Counted from the first letter of the stretch, positions 17,704 through 27,605 are shown. The stretch: DNA of 64,000 nucleotides from Hydrogenophaga sp. (GCF_026125785.1 NZ_JAHCKL010000011.1:1-64000); one strand, 5' to 3'. Translations and numbers: made by a program. The notes: generated by a model from the sequence alone, not told the origin.

Positions 17704-19013
17704 TGGCGACCCGCATCGGCGGCGCCATGCGCAGCGTGTTCTGGCTGCTGGGCCTGGCAGCGCTGGCCGTGGCCTTGGCACTGCTCGTTGGCCACAACGA
17801 GGCCACGCTCACGCTGTTCTGGTCGCCCTACCGGTTCGATGTCTCGTTCAATTTCGTCATCTTCTGCCTGATAGCGGGTTTCGTGCTGCTCTACGCGGCG
17901 CTGCGCGCCATCGGCATCCTGCGTGAGCTGCCGGCCCAGGCGCGGCGCTGGCGCAGCCAGCAGGTGGAACGTGTCGTCGTCGGCCACGTGCTGGATGCGC
18001 TGTCCCACCAACTCGCAGGCCGCTTCGTGCGTGCCCAGTCGGCGGCGCAGCATGCGCTGGACCAATTGCGCTCGGTGCCTGCCGGTCAATGGCCGCGCCG
18101 CGATCAGATGCAACTGCTGGCCCATCTGCTGGTGGCTGAAAGCGCGCAGTCGCTGCAGAACCGCGAACGCCGCGACCAGAACCTGCAGGCGGCACTTGAC
18201 GTACGGCTGTCGCGCAGTGCCCCCGATGCCCGCGAAGGCGCCCTGCTGCGCGCCGCGCGCTGGGCCGTGGAGGACCGCGATGCCGAGGCCGCGCGAGCGC
18301 GTCTGGCGGAACTGCCGCAAGGTGCCGCACGGCGCATCCAGGCCTTGCGGCTCAAGCTGCGGGTGGCGCGCCTGGGCGGTGCCACGGCCGAAGCCCTGGA
18401 AACGGCCCGTCTGCTCGCCAAGCACCGCGCTTTTTCGCCCGAAGCCTCGCGCAGCATCGTGCGCGGCTTGGCGCTCACCGCCTTGAACGAGGCGCACGAT
18501 CTGGCCCAGCTCGACGCGTCATGGAACGACCTCGATGCCAGCGAGCGTGCCATGCCCGACCTGGCCCTGGCTGCTGCGCGGCGTGCCAATCAGTTGCTCC
18601 CGGTCCAAGCCGATGCCCAGGCGCCCGAACATGCGCCCACCGCGCAACGCGTGCGAATCTGGCTAGAACCGCTGTGGCCTCAATTCGACGCACTCGACCC
18701 CGGGCAACAACGGCAGATGGTGCTGGCACTGGAACCCGGGCTGGCCTTGATGGAGCCACAAGGGCTTGCGCAACTGGAACAATGGCAGCGGCAATGGCCG
18801 CAGAACGCCTGCCTGCAGTACCTGGCAGGACAGGCCTGCCTGCAACGCCAGCTCTGGGGCAAGGCCGCCCAGATGCTGGGACAGGCCAGCCACAGCCTGC
18901 GCGATGCCACCCTGCTGCGCCGCACCTGGCGCGGCCTGGCCCGCCTGGCCGAAGAGCGCGGCGACGCCACCGCCGCCCAGGCGGCCTGGAAACAGGCCGC
19001 CCTGCAAGACTGA
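17703..19013 (+). CDS. hemY: HemY-like inner-membrane TPR protein
   Basis: 436 aa. ATGA overlap with the preceding gene indicates translational coupling. Two N-terminal transmembrane segments (about 11-28 and 42-65) carry the HemY_N signature around FVIFCLIAGFVLLYAALRA. The remainder is Ala/Leu/Arg-rich helical repeats of TPR type. Proteobacterial HemY is unrelated to the Bacillus protoporphyrinogen oxidase of the same name; its exact role in late haem synthesis is unsettled. Last gene of the hem operon. Confidence 0.9.
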   Translation: MATRIGGAMRSVFWLLGLAALAVALALLVGHNEATLTLFWSPYRFDVSFNFVIFCLIAGFVLLYAALRAIGILRELPAQARRWRSQQVERVVVGHVLDALSHQLAGRFVRAQSAAQHALDQLRSVPAGQWPRRDQMQLLAHLLVAESAQSLQNRERRDQNLQAALDVRLSRSAPDAREGALLRAARWAVEDRDAEAARARLAELPQGAARRIQALRLKLRVARLGGATAEALETARLLAKHRAFSPEASRSIVRGLALTALNEAHDLAQLDASWNDLDASERAMPDLALAAARRANQLLPVQADAQAPEHAPTAQRVRIWLEPLWPQFDALDPGQQRQMVLALEPGLALMEPQGLAQLEQWQRQWPQNACLQYLAGQACLQRQLWGKAAQMLGQASHSLRDATLLRRTWRGLARLAEERGDATAAQAAWKQAALQD

Positions 19014-19106
19014 TCGACGCACACAGCGGGCCGGCGCGGGGGCTCTTCAGATCCCACCACCAGACATTCCCAAGACAGGCCAGCGCCCACAAGGCGATGC
19101 GGCCAC

Positions 19107-19375
19107 CGGCGGAGCGTGGGGGCCACCCACCCCACCGCCGGGCCGCCCCCAGGCGGGGTCAGCCCCCTTGGGGGGCAGCGACCCGCGAAGCGGCGGAGCG
19201 TGGGGGCCACAGACCCCGCCGCCGGGCCGCCCCCAGGCGGGGTCAGCCCCCTTGGGGGGCAGCGACCCGCGAAGCGGCGGAGCGTGGGGGCCACGGACCC
19301 CGCCGCCGGGCCGCCCCCAGGCGGGGTCAGCCCCCTCGGGGGGCAGCGACCCGCGAAGCGGCGGAGCGTGGGGGC
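19107..19375. repeat. 84-bp GC-rich tandem repeat, three copies plus a partial fourth
   Basis: Units begin at 19107, 19191 and 19275, with a 17-base remnant at 19359, each starting CGGCGGAGCGTGGGGGC. Copies differ at only a few bases. Every unit holds the inverted repeat GCCCCCTTGGGGGGC (CTCGGGG in copy 3) and a second GC-rich inverted segment. It fills the gap between the convergent hemY and rne 3' ends, so it could act as a bidirectional terminator or 3'-end block. The unit is a multiple of three, which creates open frames, but none has a ribosome-binding site. Confidence 0.92.
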
Positions 19376-19379
19376 GTAC

Positions 19380-22370
19380 TTATTTCTCTTCGAAAGGCAG
19401 AGCCATGCCGCGCAGATCCTTGCGCGTTTCGACCATCACCAGCGGGCCTTCGTCGATCACCACCGGCGGGCGGGGTTCGCGGGGAACGTGGATGGCTTTG
19501 GGTTCGGCCGCGATGGCGGCCTGGACCTGAGCGACCTTGCCCGGGTCGGAGTTGACCCATTCGAGGCCGCTGGATTGGGCCACCTGGAGCAGGTCCTGGA
19601 CCGAGAGGGTGTAGGGCTGCACCTTGGGCAGTCCGTTCACCGCTTCTGTTTTTGCTGCCGCCTGAGGCGCAGGGACTGCAGAAGCCACCACAAGTGGTGG
19701 CGGGACAGGCGTGGGCAGCGGCGCTGCCGCGGGCGCTTCAACGGCCACCACGGTGGCGTCCGGCGTGGTGAGCGCCGGCGTGCTGACAGCCACGTCCTGA
19801 GCCACTGGCGGCACGGTGAAGTAGCTGCGCATCGGTGCTTCGTAGGCCGCGGCTTCCGCAGGCGCACTCACCATCGGGGCATCTTCTGTGGTCGCTTCGT
19901 TCGAGATGGTTGCAGCGTCCGCAGCTTCTCCTTCACGGGGTGCGCGCTCACGGCGATCGCGTCCATAGCGATCGCGGCTGCGGCGTTCACGGTTGCCACT
20001 GCGCGGCGCGTTGCCCTCGGCGTCCGGCGCGCGTGGCGTATCGGCTGCAACGGTCTCACTCGCGTTGGCACCGTCTGCGGGTGTGGCCTGGGCGTCTTGG
20101 GCCTCTGAGCGCACACCTTCCTGGCCTTCTGCGCGAGGCTGTCGGCGGCGTTGTTCGTTGCGGCCGCGTCGTTCGCCACGCGCCTGGCCTCCTTCGGTGG
20201 CCTGCGTCGCGGTGTCGGTACCGGTCGCGCCCTCGTTCACGCCGATGCCAGCGGTGGTCACCTCCGTGCTGGTGCCCGCGTCGCGGCGGCCATCGCGGCG
20301 GTTGCCCTGCGATCGCGTTTCGCCGCCTCGGTTGTTGTCGTTGCGGCCACCGTTCTCTCCACCGCGTCGGCCTTCCTGCCGCGGCTCCCCGTTGGCCCGG
20401 GCCTCGCCGCCACGGCCACTGCGCTGGTTACCGCCTTCGCGGTTGCTACCCTCGCGGTTGCCACGTCCTTCGCCGCCACCGCCGTGTCGGGCTTCCTGGC
20501 CATTGCGGCGGCCCCGGCCGTCGCGGCGACCTTCGCTACCACGTTCTTCGCGCGCCGCCGCGCTCTTGCCCGCACCGCTGGGCGCGGTACCTGCGTTAGC
20601 CGCAGGTTGGGTGGGCGCGGCCGGTTCGCCGCTGAACAGGCTCTTGAGCCAGCCGAAGAAGCCCTTTTCAGCCGGTGCCGGTGCGGGCGCAGGTTTGGCT
20701 GCGACCGGCGCAGCGGCCACCACCACGGGCGCCGGAGTCTCGGGGCGTGGCGCTGCCACCGGGGCGGGGCCGTCGGGCAACACGCCCTTGATCACCGGCT
20801 CCTGCTTGTTGGTGCGTTCCTGGCTGCGGCGTGTGAAGCTGGCAACGTCGTCCACCTCCTCCGCCAGCTTGTAGCTGGAGTCGAGGTTGTCCAGGCGAGG
20901 GTCGTCGTGCTTGAGGCGTTCGAGCTTGTAGTTGGGCGTATCCAGCGACTTGTTGGGCACCAGCAGCACATTGATGCGCTGCTTGAGTTCGATCTTGGTG
21001 ATCTCGGTCCGCTTCTCGTTGAGCAGGAAGCTGGCCACTTCGACGGGCACCTGCACCAGAACGGCGGCCGTGCTTTCCTTGAGCGATTCTTCCTGGATGA
21101 CACGCAGGATCTGCAGCGCCGACGATTCGGTGTCGCGGATGTGGCCGGAACCGCCGCAGCGTGGGCAGGGGATGGAGGCGCCCTCGCTGAGCATGGGCTT
21201 GAGGCGCTGGCGACTCATCTCCAACAGGCCGAACTTGCTGATGGAGCCGAACTGCACGCGTGCGCGATCCTGGCGCAGCGCGTCGCGCAGGCGGTTTTCC
21301 ACTTCACGGCGGTTCTTGCTTTCCTCCATGTCGATGAAGTCGATCACGATCAGGCCGCCAAGGTCGCGCAGGCGGGCCTGGCGCGCCACTTCATCGGCGG
21401 CTTCCAGGTTGGTGCGGGTCGCGGTTTCCTCGATGTCGCCGCCCTTGATCGCACGCGCCGAGTTCACGTCCACCGCGACCAGCGCTTCGGTCTGGTCGAT
21501 CACGATGGCGCCGCCGCTGGGCAATTGCACGATGCGGCTGTAGGCGGTCTCGATCTGGTGTTCGATCTGGAAACGCGAGAACAGCGGCGCGTCATCGCGG
21601 TAGCGCTTCACGCGGTGCCCGTGCTCAGGCATCACGTGGCTCATGAACTGGTGAGCCTGTTCAAAGATGTCGTCGGTGTCGATCAGGATCTCACCGATGT
21701 CGCTGTTGAAGTAGTCGCGGATGGCGCGGATCACCAGGCTGGATTCCTGGTAGATCAGGAAGGCGCCCTTGCCGCTCTTGGCCGCGCCGTCGATGGCGTT
21801 CCAGAGCTTGAGCAGGTAATTCAGGTCCCACTGCAGCTCGGCGGCGTCGCGGCCGATGCCGGCGGTGCGCGCGATGATGCTCATGCCATTGGGGTATTCC
21901 AACTGGTCCAGTGCCTGCTTGAGCTCCTGCCGGTCCTCGCCTTCGATGCGGCGGCTCACGCCGCCGCCACGCGGGTTGTTGGGCATCAGCACCACATAGC
22001 GGCCGGCCAGACTGACGAAGGTGGTGAGCGCGGCGCCCTTGTTGCCGCGCTCTTCCTTCTCCACCTGCACCAGCAGTTCCTGGCCTTCCTTGATCACGTC
22101 GTTGATGCGTGCCTGGTTGACCGAGACGCCTGGGGCGAAATACTGGCGTGAGATTTCCTTGAATGGGAGGAAGCCGTGCCGGTCCTCGCCATAGTCCACG
22201 AAGCAGGCTTCCAGCGAGGGTTCCACTCGGGTGACCACCGCTTTGTAGATGTTTCCCTTGCGCTGTTCGCGCCCTTCGATTTCGATTTCATAGTCGAGCA
22301 GTTTCTGCCCGTCCACGATCGCCAGGCGGCGCTCTTCGGCCTGCGTGGCGTTGATCAGCATGCGTTTCAT
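19380..22370 (-). CDS. rne: Ribonuclease E
   Basis: 996 aa. Essential endoribonuclease for mRNA turnover and rRNA/tRNA maturation. The catalytic N-terminal half has an S1 domain at about 35-120 ([19 protein letters not shown]), metal-binding Asp regions [13 protein letters not shown] and [12 protein letters not shown], and the Zn-link CPRCGGSG. The C-terminal half is long, Pro/Ala-rich and Arg-rich ([20 protein letters not shown]), as expected for the disordered degradosome scaffold. It ends in a conserved-looking short tail ([17 protein letters not shown]). Minus strand, with an unusually long leader that probably carries autoregulation. Confidence 0.97.
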   Translation of the reverse strand: MKRMLINATQAEERRLAIVDGQKLLDYEIEIEGREQRKGNIYKAVVTRVEPSLEACFVDYGEDRHGFLPFKEISRQYFAPGVSVNQARINDVIKEGQELLVQVEKEERGNKGAALTTFVSLAGRYVVLMPNNPRGGGVSRRIEGEDRQELKQALDQLEYPNGMSIIARTAGIGRDAAELQWDLNYLLKLWNAIDGAAKSGKGAFLIYQESSLVIRAIRDYFNSDIGEILIDTDDIFEQAHQFMSHVMPEHGHRVKRYRDDAPLFSRFQIEHQIETAYSRIVQLPSGGAIVIDQTEALVAVDVNSARAIKGGDIEETATRTNLEAADEVARQARLRDLGGLIVIDFIDMEESKNRREVENRLRDALRQDRARVQFGSISKFGLLEMSRQRLKPMLSEGASIPCPRCGGSGHIRDTESSALQILRVIQEESLKESTAAVLVQVPVEVASFLLNEKRTEITKIELKQRINVLLVPNKSLDTPNYKLERLKHDDPRLDNLDSSYKLAEEVDDVASFTRRSQERTNKQEPVIKGVLPDGPAPVAAPRPETPAPVVVAAAPVAAKPAPAPAPAEKGFFGWLKSLFSGEPAAPTQPAANAGTAPSGAGKSAAAREERGSEGRRDGRGRRNGQEARHGGGGEGRGNREGSNREGGNQRSGRGGEARANGEPRQEGRRGGENGGRNDNNRGGETRSQGNRRDGRRDAGTSTEVTTAGIGVNEGATGTDTATQATEGGQARGERRGRNEQRRRQPRAEGQEGVRSEAQDAQATPADGANASETVAADTPRAPDAEGNAPRSGNRERRSRDRYGRDRRERAPREGEAADAATISNEATTEDAPMVSAPAEAAAYEAPMRSYFTVPPVAQDVAVSTPALTTPDATVVAVEAPAAAPLPTPVPPPLVVASAVPAPQAAAKTEAVNGLPKVQPYTLSVQDLLQVAQSSGLEWVNSDPGKVAQVQAAIAAEPKAIHVPREPRPPVVIDEGPLVMVETRKDLRGMALPFEEK

Positions 22371-22401
22371 GATGAATGTCCTTCGTTCCAGCTCACAACG
22401 A

Positions 22402-22424
22402 CGCCTGGGCGAAAAACCCAGGCG
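22402..22424 (-). promoter_or_regulatory. Hairpin in the rne 5' leader close to the start
   Basis: Inverted repeat CGCCTGGG / CCCAGGCG with a 7-nt loop, about 32-54 nt upstream of the rne ATG and just above its ribosome-binding site (AAGGA). It is not followed by a T-run on the minus strand, so it looks like leader structure rather than a terminator. Confidence 0.5.
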
Positions 22425-22483
22425 CCAACTCGCCGTGAATCAGCGGGGCAAGCGAACGAAGGGAGGAATTGCCGGAGAGCCGT

Positions 22484-22550
22484 TGACTGGCGGTTCGGGC
22501 GTTCAGACGGGCATGCACCGGGGTGCATGCGCATCGAACCGCCAAGTCAG
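22484..22550 (-). promoter_or_regulatory. Long imperfect stem-loop in the rne leader
   Basis: Outer arms TGACTGGCGGTTCG (22484-22497) and CGAACCGCCAAGTCA (22535-22549) pair with one bulge. They enclose a perfect inner hairpin GCATGCACC-GG-GGTGCATGC (22511-22530). In E. coli the rne leader folds and is cut by RNase E for feedback control. This structure is a plausible functional counterpart, though the sequence is unrelated. Confidence 0.5.
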
Positions 22551-22957
22551 GGCGTAGGCGCGTGGAGCTCGGTGAACAGGGAGGGCTCGATGTCTGTCGG
22601 TGACATGGATCTGGCCGGTCTCGATGTTTTCACTGGGGTCCTCGCCCAGCCTCCTGTGCCGGGGCTGGGCGATTGGGGTATTCCGTATTCGGGTTCGCGT
22701 TGTCTTCAGCGGATTCGCCCGCAGCTTCCACCGTGTCCGCACCAGTTCTGCAAGCGCGCAAAGGGGCATGCAGCCTGGGTGCCGGACCTGGGTGCTGAGG
22801 GTGGCAACCAACCCGTGTGCGGCCTCTTGCCCGGCAAGATCAGGCCCCTGCTTCAGGTGACTGGCTTAAACTCGAAACAAATCAATCACTTACGGCACAC
22901 GACGGGTGTGACGCATTATAGTCAGCTCCCGCCTTCCTGGTGGCCCCATTTCGCATC
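22551..22957. other. Remainder of the long rne-rluC intergenic region
   Basis: The divergent gap from 22371 to 22957 is about 590 bp. Besides the two leader hairpins I see no protein family in it. A perfect minus-strand -10 hexamer TATAAT occurs at 22915-22920 without a good -35. On the plus strand the overlapping CATTAT lies about 40 bp before rluC. These are candidate divergent promoters for rne and rluC. Confidence 0.4.
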
Positions 22958-23956
22958 ATGTCAAGCCCCACGTCGCATGCGGAAGTCCGCCTGATCACGG
23001 TCGACGAGGAATCGACCGGCCAGCGTCTGGACAATTTCCTCATACGTATCCTCAAAGGCGTACCCAAATCCCATATTTACCGCATCATTCGCTCGGGTGA
23101 GGTGCGCCGCAACAAGGGCCGTGTGGGTGCGGACGACAGGGTGGTTGCTGGTGATTTGCTGCGCATACCACCGATCCGGTTGTCTGAAAAAGTGTTGGAA
23201 AAAAGCGCCAACCCGGCTCCCGCCCGTGAATTCCCCGTGGTGTACGAGGACGCGTCCTTTCTGGCCATCGACAAGCCCGCGGGTGTTGCGGTCCACGGTG
23301 GCAGCGGGGTGAGTTTTGGCGTTATCGAGCAAATCCGCCAGTCGCGCCCGGAGGCCCGTTTTCTGGAATTGGCGCACCGTCTGGATCGGGAAACCAGCGG
23401 ACTGCTGTTGATTGCCAAGAAAAAAAGTGCCCTCAAAGGCTTGCAGGATCAATTCCGCGAGCGCGTGACCGGCAAGACGTACCTGGCCATGGTGAAGGGG
23501 CGCTGGCCCGCGCGCCTGAAGGTGCTGGACCAGCCCTTGCACAAGTACCTGCTGCCGGACGGCGAGCGCCGCGTGCGGGTGGCGGGCCGCGACGATCCCG
23601 ATGGCATGCGCGCCATCTCCCTGGTGAAGGTGGCTGCGCGCTGGAAGGCGCCGGTGGACCTGGCGACGGCCGCGCCCGAGGGGTTTTCCCTGCTGGAAGT
23701 GACCATCAAGACCGGGCGGACCCACCAGATCCGGGTGCACCTGGCCAGCGCCGGCCATCCCATCCTGGGTGATGATAAATACGGTGATTTCGAACTCAAT
23801 CGCCAATTGGTACGCAATGGTATGCGCCGCATGTTTCTCCATGCTTGGCGGCTCTCGTTGACCCATCCGGCCACGCAGGCCGTGGTGGCGTTACAAACTG
23901 AATTACCTTCGGAGCTGCAAAACTGGATGGAATCGATGCCACCTTATTTAGAATGA
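22958..23956 (+). CDS. rluC: 23S rRNA pseudouridine synthase, RluC type
   Basis: 332 aa from ATG 22958; an upstream GTG lies in the promoter area. Converts uridines in 23S rRNA to pseudouridine (positions 955, 2504 and 2580 in E. coli RluC). An S4 RNA-binding domain comes first (GQRLDNFLIRILKGVPKSHI). The catalytic RluA-family motif is ELAHRLDRETSGLLLIAKK, with the catalytic Asp; the conserved GRTHQIRVHLASAGHPILGD follows. Gene order rne / rluC divergent is the common proteobacterial pattern. Confidence 0.95.
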   Translation: MSSPTSHAEVRLITVDEESTGQRLDNFLIRILKGVPKSHIYRIIRSGEVRRNKGRVGADDRVVAGDLLRIPPIRLSEKVLEKSANPAPAREFPVVYEDASFLAIDKPAGVAVHGGSGVSFGVIEQIRQSRPEARFLELAHRLDRETSGLLLIAKKKSALKGLQDQFRERVTGKTYLAMVKGRWPARLKVLDQPLHKYLLPDGERRVRVAGRDDPDGMRAISLVKVAARWKAPVDLATAAPEGFSLLEVTIKTGRTHQIRVHLASAGHPILGDDKYGDFELNRQLVRNGMRRMFLHAWRLSLTHPATQAVVALQTELPSELQNWMESMPPYLE

Positions 23957-24017
23957 CAGCCGCATCGTTGGGATGCAATGGTCGATTCCGAACCGATATC
24001 CGAAGAAGGACTTTTCA

Positions 24018-24323
24018 ATGGCAACGTATTCCGAACTGATGGCGCAAGCCCAGAACCTGATGGCTCAGGCTGAGCAGGCCCGCAAGAACGAAATCGCCTC
24101 CGTGATTGCCGACATCAAAGCCAAGATGAAACAATTTGGCATCACCACTGCCGACCTCGGAGGTGCTTCGGGTGGCAAGAAAGCGGGCAAATCCAAGTCG
24201 AGCGCGCCGGCCAAGTACCGGGGCCCGAACGGCGAACTCTGGGCCGGTGGTCCGGGTCGCAAGCCTGAGTGGGTGCGCGCGGTGCTGGCCTCGGGCAAGA
24301 GCCTGGACAGCTACCGCATCTGA
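24018..24323 (+). CDS. H-NS family nucleoid-associated protein
   Basis: 101 aa. The N-terminal coiled coil (about 5-40, LMAQAQNLMAQAEQARKNE) gives dimerisation. The C-terminal DNA-binding domain has KYRGPNGELWAGGPGRKPEW, in which the AT-hook-like loop normally reads WxGxGRxPxW; here it is AGGPGRKP. Likely a gene silencer of AT-rich or foreign DNA of the MvaT/BpH3-like short betaproteobacterial type. Ribosome-binding site AAGAAGGA; followed by a strong terminator, so monocistronic. Confidence 0.93.
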   Translation: MATYSELMAQAQNLMAQAEQARKNEIASVIADIKAKMKQFGITTADLGGASGGKKAGKSKSSAPAKYRGPNGELWAGGPGRKPEWVRAVLASGKSLDSYRI

Positions 24324-24346
24324 GTCTCGGCGCTCAGTACCTCAAG

Positions 24347-24369
24347 GCCCGCCTCTGGCGGGCTTTTTT
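24347..24369 (+). terminator. Rho-independent terminator after the H-NS gene
   Basis: Stem GCCCGCC / GGCGGGC with a 3-nt loop and six T residues, 23 bp after the H-NS stop codon and just before the phosphatase gene. Confidence 0.9.
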
Positions 24370-24397
24370 GTCTTCGTGGCTTTGGTAACCTCGGTGC

Positions 24398-24874
24398 ATG
24401 TTCCGGATACTGGTTGTTTGCATGGGCAATATCTGCCGCTCGCCCACCGCGGCGGCGGTGATGCAGGCCCAAGTCGCCCGCTTGCAGTTGCAGCACGCGG
24501 TGGCGATCGACTCGGCGGGCACCTATGGTGGGCACGAGGGCGAGAAGCCTGACCGGCGGGCTCGCGAGCTGGCCAAGGCCCAGGGTTACCCGCAGATCGA
24601 TGCCCTGCGTGCGCGCCGCGTGCGTGACGAGGATTTCGCAGCGTTCGACCTGATCCTGGCGATGGACCGGCAGAACCTGGCGCACCTGCAACGCCAGTGT
24701 CCGCCTGAGCACCTGCACAAGCTGCACCTCTTTCTGGTCTATGCCGGCCAGCCCGATGGCAGCGAGGTGCCCGATCCCTACTATGGCAACGCCGAAGGCT
24801 TCATGGTCGTGCTGCGGTTGTGCGAGGCTGGCGGCGAAGGCGTGCTGCGGCGTGTGGCGATGCAGCGGGGCTGA
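24398..24874 (+). CDS. Low-molecular-weight protein-tyrosine phosphatase
   Basis: 158 aa, typical length. The P-loop CMGNICRS (Cys8, Arg14; C-x5-R-S) is at the N-terminus, and the general acid is in VPDPYYG near residue 128. It dephosphorylates tyrosine in bacterial kinases or exopolysaccharide regulators, but no tyrosine kinase is in the window. Convergent with the epimerase gene 15 bp away; a link with surface polysaccharide is possible but unproven. Confidence 0.94.
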   Translation: MFRILVVCMGNICRSPTAAAVMQAQVARLQLQHAVAIDSAGTYGGHEGEKPDRRARELAKAQGYPQIDALRARRVRDEDFAAFDLILAMDRQNLAHLQRQCPPEHLHKLHLFLVYAGQPDGSEVPDPYYGNAEGFMVVLRLCEAGGEGVLRRVAMQRG

Positions 24875-24889
24875 TGCCGGCGGCGAGGG

Positions 24890-25867
24890 TCAGACCCGGT
24901 GGTACCCGCGGTACCAGTGCACGAAGCGTTCGATGCCTTCGCGCAAAGGTGTGGCCGGCGCGAAGCCGACCCAGCGGTGCAGTGCATCGGTGCTGGCATA
25001 GGTGGCCGGCACGTCACCGTCCTGCATGGGGAGAAATTGCTTCACAGCCGACCTGCCCAGGGCGGTTTCGATGCAGCCGATGAAGTCCAGCAGCGGGACC
25101 GGGTCGTGGTTGCCGATGTTGAAGATGCGGTAGGGTGCCCCGCCCGCCGTTTCTGGTGTGGCGGGCTTGTCGAGTACGCGGACCACGCCTTCCACGATGT
25201 CGTCGATGTAGGTGAAGTCGCGCTTCATCTGGCCGTGGTTGAAGACCTGGATGGGCCGACCTTCGAGCACCGCACGTGTGAAGCTGAAGTAGGCCATGTC
25301 CGGCCGGCCCCAGGGGCCGTAGACCGTGAAGAAGCGCAGGCCCGTGGTGGGCAGGCCATAGAGATGGCTGTAGGTGTGGGCCATCAGTTCATTGGCTTTC
25401 TTGGTCGCCGCGTACAGGCTCACGGGGTGGTCCACCGGGTCCGTTTCCTCGAACGGCATCTTGGTGTTGCCGCCGTACACGCTGGAACTGGACGCATAGA
25501 CGAGGTGATCGGGCTTTTGCGCGCGGCAACCCTCCAGCACATGGCCGAAGCCTGCGAGGTTGCTGTCCAGGTAGGCCATGGGGTGGCTGATGGAGTAGCG
25601 CACACCGGCCTGTGCGGCCAGGTGCACCACGGCGTCGAAGCGCGGGCCTTCGAAGAGCCTGGCCATGGCCGTGCGGTCGGCCACGTCGATCTGCCGTAAG
25701 TCGAAACCCGGGTGCGCGGCGAGGGCGGCGAGCCGCGCCTGCTTGAGGGACACCTCGTAGTAGTCGTTGAGGTTGTCGATGCCCAGCACCGTGTCGCCGC
25801 GCGCCAGCAGGCGCTGGGCCGTGTGCATGCCAATGAAGCCGGCCGCGCCGGTGAGGAGGATGTGCAT
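24890..25867 (-). CDS. NAD-dependent sugar-nucleotide epimerase (UDP-glucuronate 4-epimerase-like)
   Basis: 325 aa. Extended short-chain dehydrogenase: Rossmann motif TGAAGFIGMHTAQRLL at the N-terminus and catalytic YAATKKANE (YxxxK) near residue 148. The N-terminal NLNDYYEVSLKQARL is characteristic of UDP-glucuronate 4-epimerases, which supply UDP-galacturonate for surface polysaccharide. It stands alone, without glycosyltransferase neighbours. Confidence 0.9.
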   Translation of the reverse strand: MHILLTGAAGFIGMHTAQRLLARGDTVLGIDNLNDYYEVSLKQARLAALAAHPGFDLRQIDVADRTAMARLFEGPRFDAVVHLAAQAGVRYSISHPMAYLDSNLAGFGHVLEGCRAQKPDHLVYASSSSVYGGNTKMPFEETDPVDHPVSLYAATKKANELMAHTYSHLYGLPTTGLRFFTVYGPWGRPDMAYFSFTRAVLEGRPIQVFNHGQMKRDFTYIDDIVEGVVRVLDKPATPETAGGAPYRIFNIGNHDPVPLLDFIGCIETALGRSAVKQFLPMQDGDVPATYASTDALHRWVGFAPATPLREGIERFVHWYRGYHRV

Positions 25868-25913
25868 GGGGCGGTATGTTAGGGCCGCCCAGGCCCACGG
25901 GTCGCCGTGCGCC

Positions 25914-27605
25914 TCAGTCCTTCTGCCAAATCACACGCTTTCCGGACGTTTCCCACGCTTCGTAGTGGCGTGAATACAAGTCTTCGATGCGGTTGCGCTT
26001 GACCTTGAAAGTGGGTGTGATGATGTCGTTGTCCACCGTCCAGGCGGTGGTGACCACCACGATGCACTGCAACTGTTCGTGCGGATCCAGCGTGGCGTTG
26101 ATGGCTTTGAGGTGTTCCGCCAGGGAGGTCTCCAGCGCGGCCCGCTGGCCGGGGTCGGCAGCGCGCGCGACAGCGTCGGCGTTGAGCATCACGATGCCCA
26201 GGGGCTGTCCCAGGTTGGCACCGGTGACCACGCAGGCCTCAACCGCTTCGTGCATGACCAGCTTGTCCTCGATAGGCGCTGGCGAGACGTACTTGCCCTT
26301 GCCGGTCTTGAACAGGTCCTTCACCCGGCCGGTGATGCGCAACAGGCCCTGGGCATCGATGACACCCTTGTCTCCGGTCCTGAGCCAGCCGTCGGTTGTG
26401 AAGGCCTCGCGGCTCTTCTCGGCTTCCTTGTAGTAGCCGAGCATCAGCGCGTGGCTGCGCATCTGCACTTCGCCGGTGTCGGGGTCTATGCGTTGTTCCA
26501 CGCCTTCGTAGACCGGGCCAACGGTGCCTTGCTGGTTCTTGCCTGGCTCGGTGATGTGGGAGAGCGCGAGATTCTCCGTCATGCCATAGCCTTCGTTGAT
26601 GTTCAGGCCCAGCCTGCTGTACCACTGCAGCAGCGCGATCGGCATGGGTGCGGCGCCGCCGGCCGCGAAGTGGCATTGGTCCAGACCGAGAGCCTTCATG
26701 ACCTTTCTGCGCACGATGCCGCCCAGGATGGGGATGCCCAGCAGGCGGTTGAGCTTGGCCGGCGGCATCTTGTGGTGTATGCCTTGCTGGAACTTCACCC
26801 ACAGGCGCGGTACAGAGAAGAAGATGGTCGGTCGGGCGCGTTGCAGGTCGGCCGCGAACGTGTCCAGGGACTCGGCGAAGAACACGTGCATGCCAGTGCG
26901 CAGCCAGCCGTGTTCCACCAGCATGCGCTCGACCACGTGAGCCAGCGGCAGGTAGGAAAGCATGCGGTCGCCGCCCGACATGGGAATGCGTTTGAGGCCC
27001 GAGTCCAGGGCCCAGGCGAAGTTGCCGAAGCTGTGCATCACGCCCTTGGGCATGCCGGTCGTGCCCGAGGTGTAGATCAGGGTGGCCAGCTCCTCCGCCG
27101 CGCGCACTGGCTGGCCTTGCAGCGGTGCGCTGCGGGCGCATACCGCGTCCCAGTCCTCGTAGGCCTGCAGCGCATCGGGTGGCGAAAGCGGGTAGCTGAT
27201 GCAGGGCAGGTCGGCGGGTACGCCTGGCTTCATGCTCTCCCAGCCATCGAGCTTGCCGACAAAGCAGGCCCTGGACTCGCTGTGGGTGAGGATCTGCCGC
27301 ACCGTCTCTGCCGCCAGCGTGGGATAGAGGGGCACCGAGACGTAGCCTGCCATCCAGATGGCGAGGTCGCTCATCATCCACCAGGCGCAGTTCTTGGACA
27401 GGATGGCCACTTTGGAGCCTGGTTCCCAGCCTTGGGACTGCAGGTGCATGGCCATGCGGCGGACTTGCTCACCGACCTGGCCCCAGGTGAAGTCCTGCAC
27501 CGTGCCGTCGCCCATGGGCTGTGTCAGCGCGACACGGGTGGGGGCCGTTTTCTCCCAGTGGTAGAGGCGCTGAAGGGCCAGCAGTTCGGGGGGTACATGG
27601 CTCAT
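25914..27605 (-). CDS. AMP-forming acyl-CoA synthetase (long-chain fatty acid type)
   Basis: 563 aa. ANL-superfamily enzyme activating a carboxylic acid with ATP and CoA. The phosphate-binding loop is LIYTSGTTGMPKGVM; NEGYGMTENLALS is the adenine/substrate motif A5, and WLRTGDKG, followed by RITGRVKDLFKTGKGKY, marks the hinge and C-terminal domain. Ribosome-binding site AAGGAG at good spacing. Close to long-chain acyl-CoA ligases of FadD15 type, but the chain length cannot be told from sequence. Followed about 46 bp later by the epimerase gene. Confidence 0.92.
   Translation of the reverse strand: MSHVPPELLALQRLYHWEKTAPTRVALTQPMGDGTVQDFTWGQVGEQVRRMAMHLQSQGWEPGSKVAILSKNCAWWMMSDLAIWMAGYVSVPLYPTLAAETVRQILTHSESRACFVGKLDGWESMKPGVPADLPCISYPLSPPDALQAYEDWDAVCARSAPLQGQPVRAAEELATLIYTSGTTGMPKGVMHSFGNFAWALDSGLKRIPMSGGDRMLSYLPLAHVVERMLVEHGWLRTGMHVFFAESLDTFAADLQRARPTIFFSVPRLWVKFQQGIHHKMPPAKLNRLLGIPILGGIVRRKVMKALGLDQCHFAAGGAAPMPIALLQWYSRLGLNINEGYGMTENLALSHITEPGKNQQGTVGPVYEGVEQRIDPDTGEVQMRSHALMLGYYKEAEKSREAFTTDGWLRTGDKGVIDAQGLLRITGRVKDLFKTGKGKYVSPAPIEDKLVMHEAVEACVVTGANLGQPLGIVMLNADAVARAADPGQRAALETSLAEHLKAINATLDPHEQLQCIVVVTTAWTVDNDIITPTFKVKRNRIEDLYSRHYEAWETSGKRVIWQKD

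Noticed and set aside
19107-19375. Possible CRISPR array
   Set aside because: Repeats are contiguous 84-bp units without unique spacers, GC-rich and hairpin-forming, and no cas genes are nearby.
20151-22151. Long plus-strand open frame opposite rne
   Set aside because: Antisense to the verified RNase E catalytic region; the sense frame carries clear S1 and Zn-link motifs, so the opposite frame is a coincidence of GC-rich codons.
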